Shown: positions 62,353-64,000 of the stretch, one piece after another
Layout of the letters: every line of letters begins with the position of its first letter
How positions within the stretch are numbered: position 1 is the first letter of the stretch
Source: Rubellimicrobium mesophilum DSM 19309
GTDB lineage: Bacteria; Pseudomonadota; Alphaproteobacteria; Rhodobacterales; Rhodobacteraceae
Assembly (NCBI RefSeq): GCF_000600335.2
Contig: NZ_KK088564.1
Coordinates: forward strand, 1 to 64,000
Direction: 5' to 3'
Length of the DNA stretch: 64,000 bases
Translations under genes and position numbers: made by a program
Notes under the pieces: model-generated
What the model saw: only the letters and a program-made list of their open reading frames with translations
Database searches by the model: none
Told to the model about the DNA's origin: nothing

Positions 62353-64000
62353 ATGCTCGACAACCCGTATCCCCATATCGTTCCAGGGCCGCCTCGTCCA
62401 AGCCGCATCCTGACGGCAGGCCTCGCGTCGGGGCGGGAGCGCCATGAGGTGCCGGGCGGAGGGGCGCTGCTCGTGCGGATCGGGGCCGGCGACCGGGTCA
62501 CCATCGCCAATGTCGAAGGTGGCCAGCCTTGCGAACTCCTGGCCGCCGACGCCCGGGGCCGTCTCGACGCAGGCCTCCTCGGGACGCGCGCGAGCGGAGA
62601 CGCAGGCGGCCTCCGAGCGATGCTCGCGGGGGCGGACGCGGCCTGGAACGGCCTTGGTCGGTTGCGCGCCGGGCTGCTGCGCAGGGGGATCGACCTGGGC
62701 CCGGCCACGAGCGTGAACCTGTTCGGTCCCGACACGCGGGCCGGCGAGCAGGCCGGCTTCACGGCGGTCGCGGATTGCGATCTGGTCGTCGTGGCCCCCG
62801 CCGTCTCCATGTCCCCCCACGACCAGGATACGGCCACGCCGCTGATCCTCACCATCGACCGTGCCCGCCCTCGCGATCTCTTGGGGCATGACCTGCCGGA
62901 GCCGCTGGCCGATCCGGTGCTCGACCTGCGGGTGAGATCGGCGACCGCCGAGAGCTTCCTGGTGAAGGCCGGCGACTACATCCAGGTCATCGACGTGGAC
63001 GGGCGCCAGTGCACCGACTTCCAAGCCTTCGACGCCCGCAAGCTCGACCGCGGCATCCAGCATCCGATCGACGTGACCACCTCGCGCACGCTCATGGGCC
63101 ACGACTTCTCCCGGCCCGGGCTGCACTCCAAGTACTACGATCAGGAGATGGTCCCGCTGGTCGAGGTCGTGCAGGACACGGTGGGGCGTCACGACGCCTT
63201 CGCCCTGGCCTGCAGCGCGAAGTACTACGACGACATCGGCTACCCGGGGCACCCGAACTGCTCGGAGAACTTCAACCGCGCGCTGGCGCCGCATGGGGTG
63301 ACGGCCCGGCCGGGCTGGATGGCGGTGAACCTGTTCTTCAACACCAGCATCGACGCCCATGGCGTCCTCGTCTCGGACGAGCCCTGGTCGCGCCCGGGGG
63401 ACTACGTGCTCTTCCGCGCGCTGACCGACCTGGTCTGCGTCAACTCGGCCTGCCCCGACGACACCTCTCCCTCCAATGGCTGGAACCTCACGGATATCCA
63501 CGTGCGCACCTATTCAGGCAAAGAGAGCTTCTCCCGCGCGGTCGCGTATCGCCCGACCTCCCAATCGGAGCCCCGCATGACCAAGGAGACCGCCTTCCAC
63601 CCCCGCACCTCGGCGCTGACGCGCCACGTGGCCGAATACCGGGGCTACTGGCTGCCGCAGGTCTATTCGGCCAACGGGACGCTGGAGGAATACTGGGCCT
63701 GCCGCGAGAGGGCAGCCGTGATGGACCTGTCGCCCCTGCGCAAGGTCGAGGTCACCGGGCCCGACGCCGAGGCGCTCATGCAGTGGGTGCTGACGCGCGA
63801 CGTGAAGAAGCTGAGCGTCGGGCAGGTCGTCTATTCGGCGATGTGCTACGAGCACGGCGGGATGATCGACGACGGCACGCTGTTCCGCCTGGGCCGCGAC
63901 AACTTCCGCTGGATCGGCGGCGACGACTACGGCGCGACCTGGATCCGGGAGCAGGCCGAGAAGCTGGGGCTGCAGGCCATGGTCCGCACCTCGACGGACC
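62353..64000 (+). CDS. tdm: Trimethylamine N-oxide demethylase Tdm, 3-prime truncated by window
   Basis: The frame is open from ATG 62353 to the window end, giving 549 residues. After an N-terminal region there is a DUF1989 domain (about residues 190-395) with Cys-rich blocks VDGRQCTDFQAFDA, YPGHPNCSENFNRA and VNSACPDDTSPSNGWN. A GcvT-like folate-binding domain starts near residue 415 (HVAEYRGYWLPQVYSANGTL, MDLSPLRKVEVTGPDAEALM). DUF1989 plus GcvT is the Tdm layout; the enzyme splits TMAO into dimethylamine and formaldehyde, with the GcvT part capturing formaldehyde on tetrahydrofolate. ACGGAGGT precedes the start. About 230-250 C-terminal residues are missing. Confidence 0.9.
   Translation, partial: MLDNPYPHIVPGPPRPSRILTAGLASGRERHEVPGGGALLVRIGAGDRVTIANVEGGQPCELLAADARGRLDAGLLGTRASGDAGGLRAMLAGADAAWNGLGRLRAGLLRRGIDLGPATSVNLFGPDTRAGEQAGFTAVADCDLVVVAPAVSMSPHDQDTATPLILTIDRARPRDLLGHDLPEPLADPVLDLRVRSATAESFLVKAGDYIQVIDVDGRQCTDFQAFDARKLDRGIQHPIDVTTSRTLMGHDFSRPGLHSKYYDQEMVPLVEVVQDTVGRHDAFALACSAKYYDDIGYPGHPNCSENFNRALAPHGVTARPGWMAVNLFFNTSIDAHGVLVSDEPWSRPGDYVLFRALTDLVCVNSACPDDTSPSNGWNLTDIHVRTYSGKESFSRAVAYRPTSQSEPRMTKETAFHPRTSALTRHVAEYRGYWLPQVYSANGTLEEYWACRERAAVMDLSPLRKVEVTGPDAEALMQWVLTRDVKKLSVGQVVYSAMCYEHGGMIDDGTLFRLGRDNFRWIGGDDYGATWIREQAEKLGLQAMVRTSTD

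Overview
The window is very GC-rich (by eye about 70 percent) and densely coded, with many ATGA-type gene overlaps. Gene content points to an alphaproteobacterium of the Rhodobacterales (Paracoccaceae/Roseobacteraceae): head spike genes of the Rhodobacter gene transfer agent (GTA) type, a roseobacter-type tmm/tdm methylamine locus, the membrane urate oxidase PuuD, and CtrA-like TTAA-N7-TTAA boxes. The genus cannot be fixed from the sequence alone.

Region 1 (1-14.3 kb) is a purine catabolic island. It has the end of xdhA, then xdhB, xdhC, guanine deaminase, ureidoglycine aminohydrolase, a malic enzyme, an NCS2 purine permease, a PuuE-UraD fusion, uraH, a LysR regulator and puuD. Together they run guanine to xanthine to urate to allantoin and on towards glyoxylate; malic enzyme may handle the glyoxylate-derived malate. 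Region 2 (14.5-20.8 kb) has an EamA transporter beside a frameshifted LysR gene, then an envelope redox module: cytochrome b561, YceI, a small secreted protein, a cupredoxin, an ECF sigma factor fused in frame to a secreted-repeat domain, and its membrane anti-sigma factor. Region 3 (20.9-31 kb) has a sugar ABC transporter with an FGGY kinase, a KaiC-like protein with a hybrid histidine kinase (no KaiB), and a MYG1-family hydrolase.

Region 4 (31.2-59.8 kb) is a surface polysaccharide island with two unusual inserts. The first is a GTA head-spike locus (fibre, a 38-residue coupled ORF, base) behind a CtrA-like box. The second (36.6-43.6 kb) is a complete lasso-peptide gene cluster: nucleotidyltransferase, ABC exporter, cyclase, HprK-like kinase, two paralogous precursors that no long-ORF list would show, an intrinsic terminator, a PqqD-like leader-binding protein and a leader peptidase. 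Around them lie a Wzc-like chain-length kinase, nucleotide-sugar enzymes (UDP-glucuronate epimerase, ManC, Fcl, Gmd, UDP-glucose dehydrogenase), glycosyltransferases, a frameshifted flippase, a Wzy-like polymerase, acetyltransferases, a VanZ-like protein and a priming sugar transferase. The polysaccharide probably contains L-fucose and a uronic acid.

Region 5 (59.9-64 kb) has trimethylamine monooxygenase (tmm), an EamA permease and the 5-prime part of trimethylamine N-oxide demethylase (tdm), cut by the window end. I saw no tRNA, rRNA, CRISPR array or intact transposase gene. The most novel item is the lasso cluster with its two Ser1/Glu8 candidate core peptides; next are the secreted-domain/sigma-factor fusion and the GTA-spike/polysaccharide neighbourhood.
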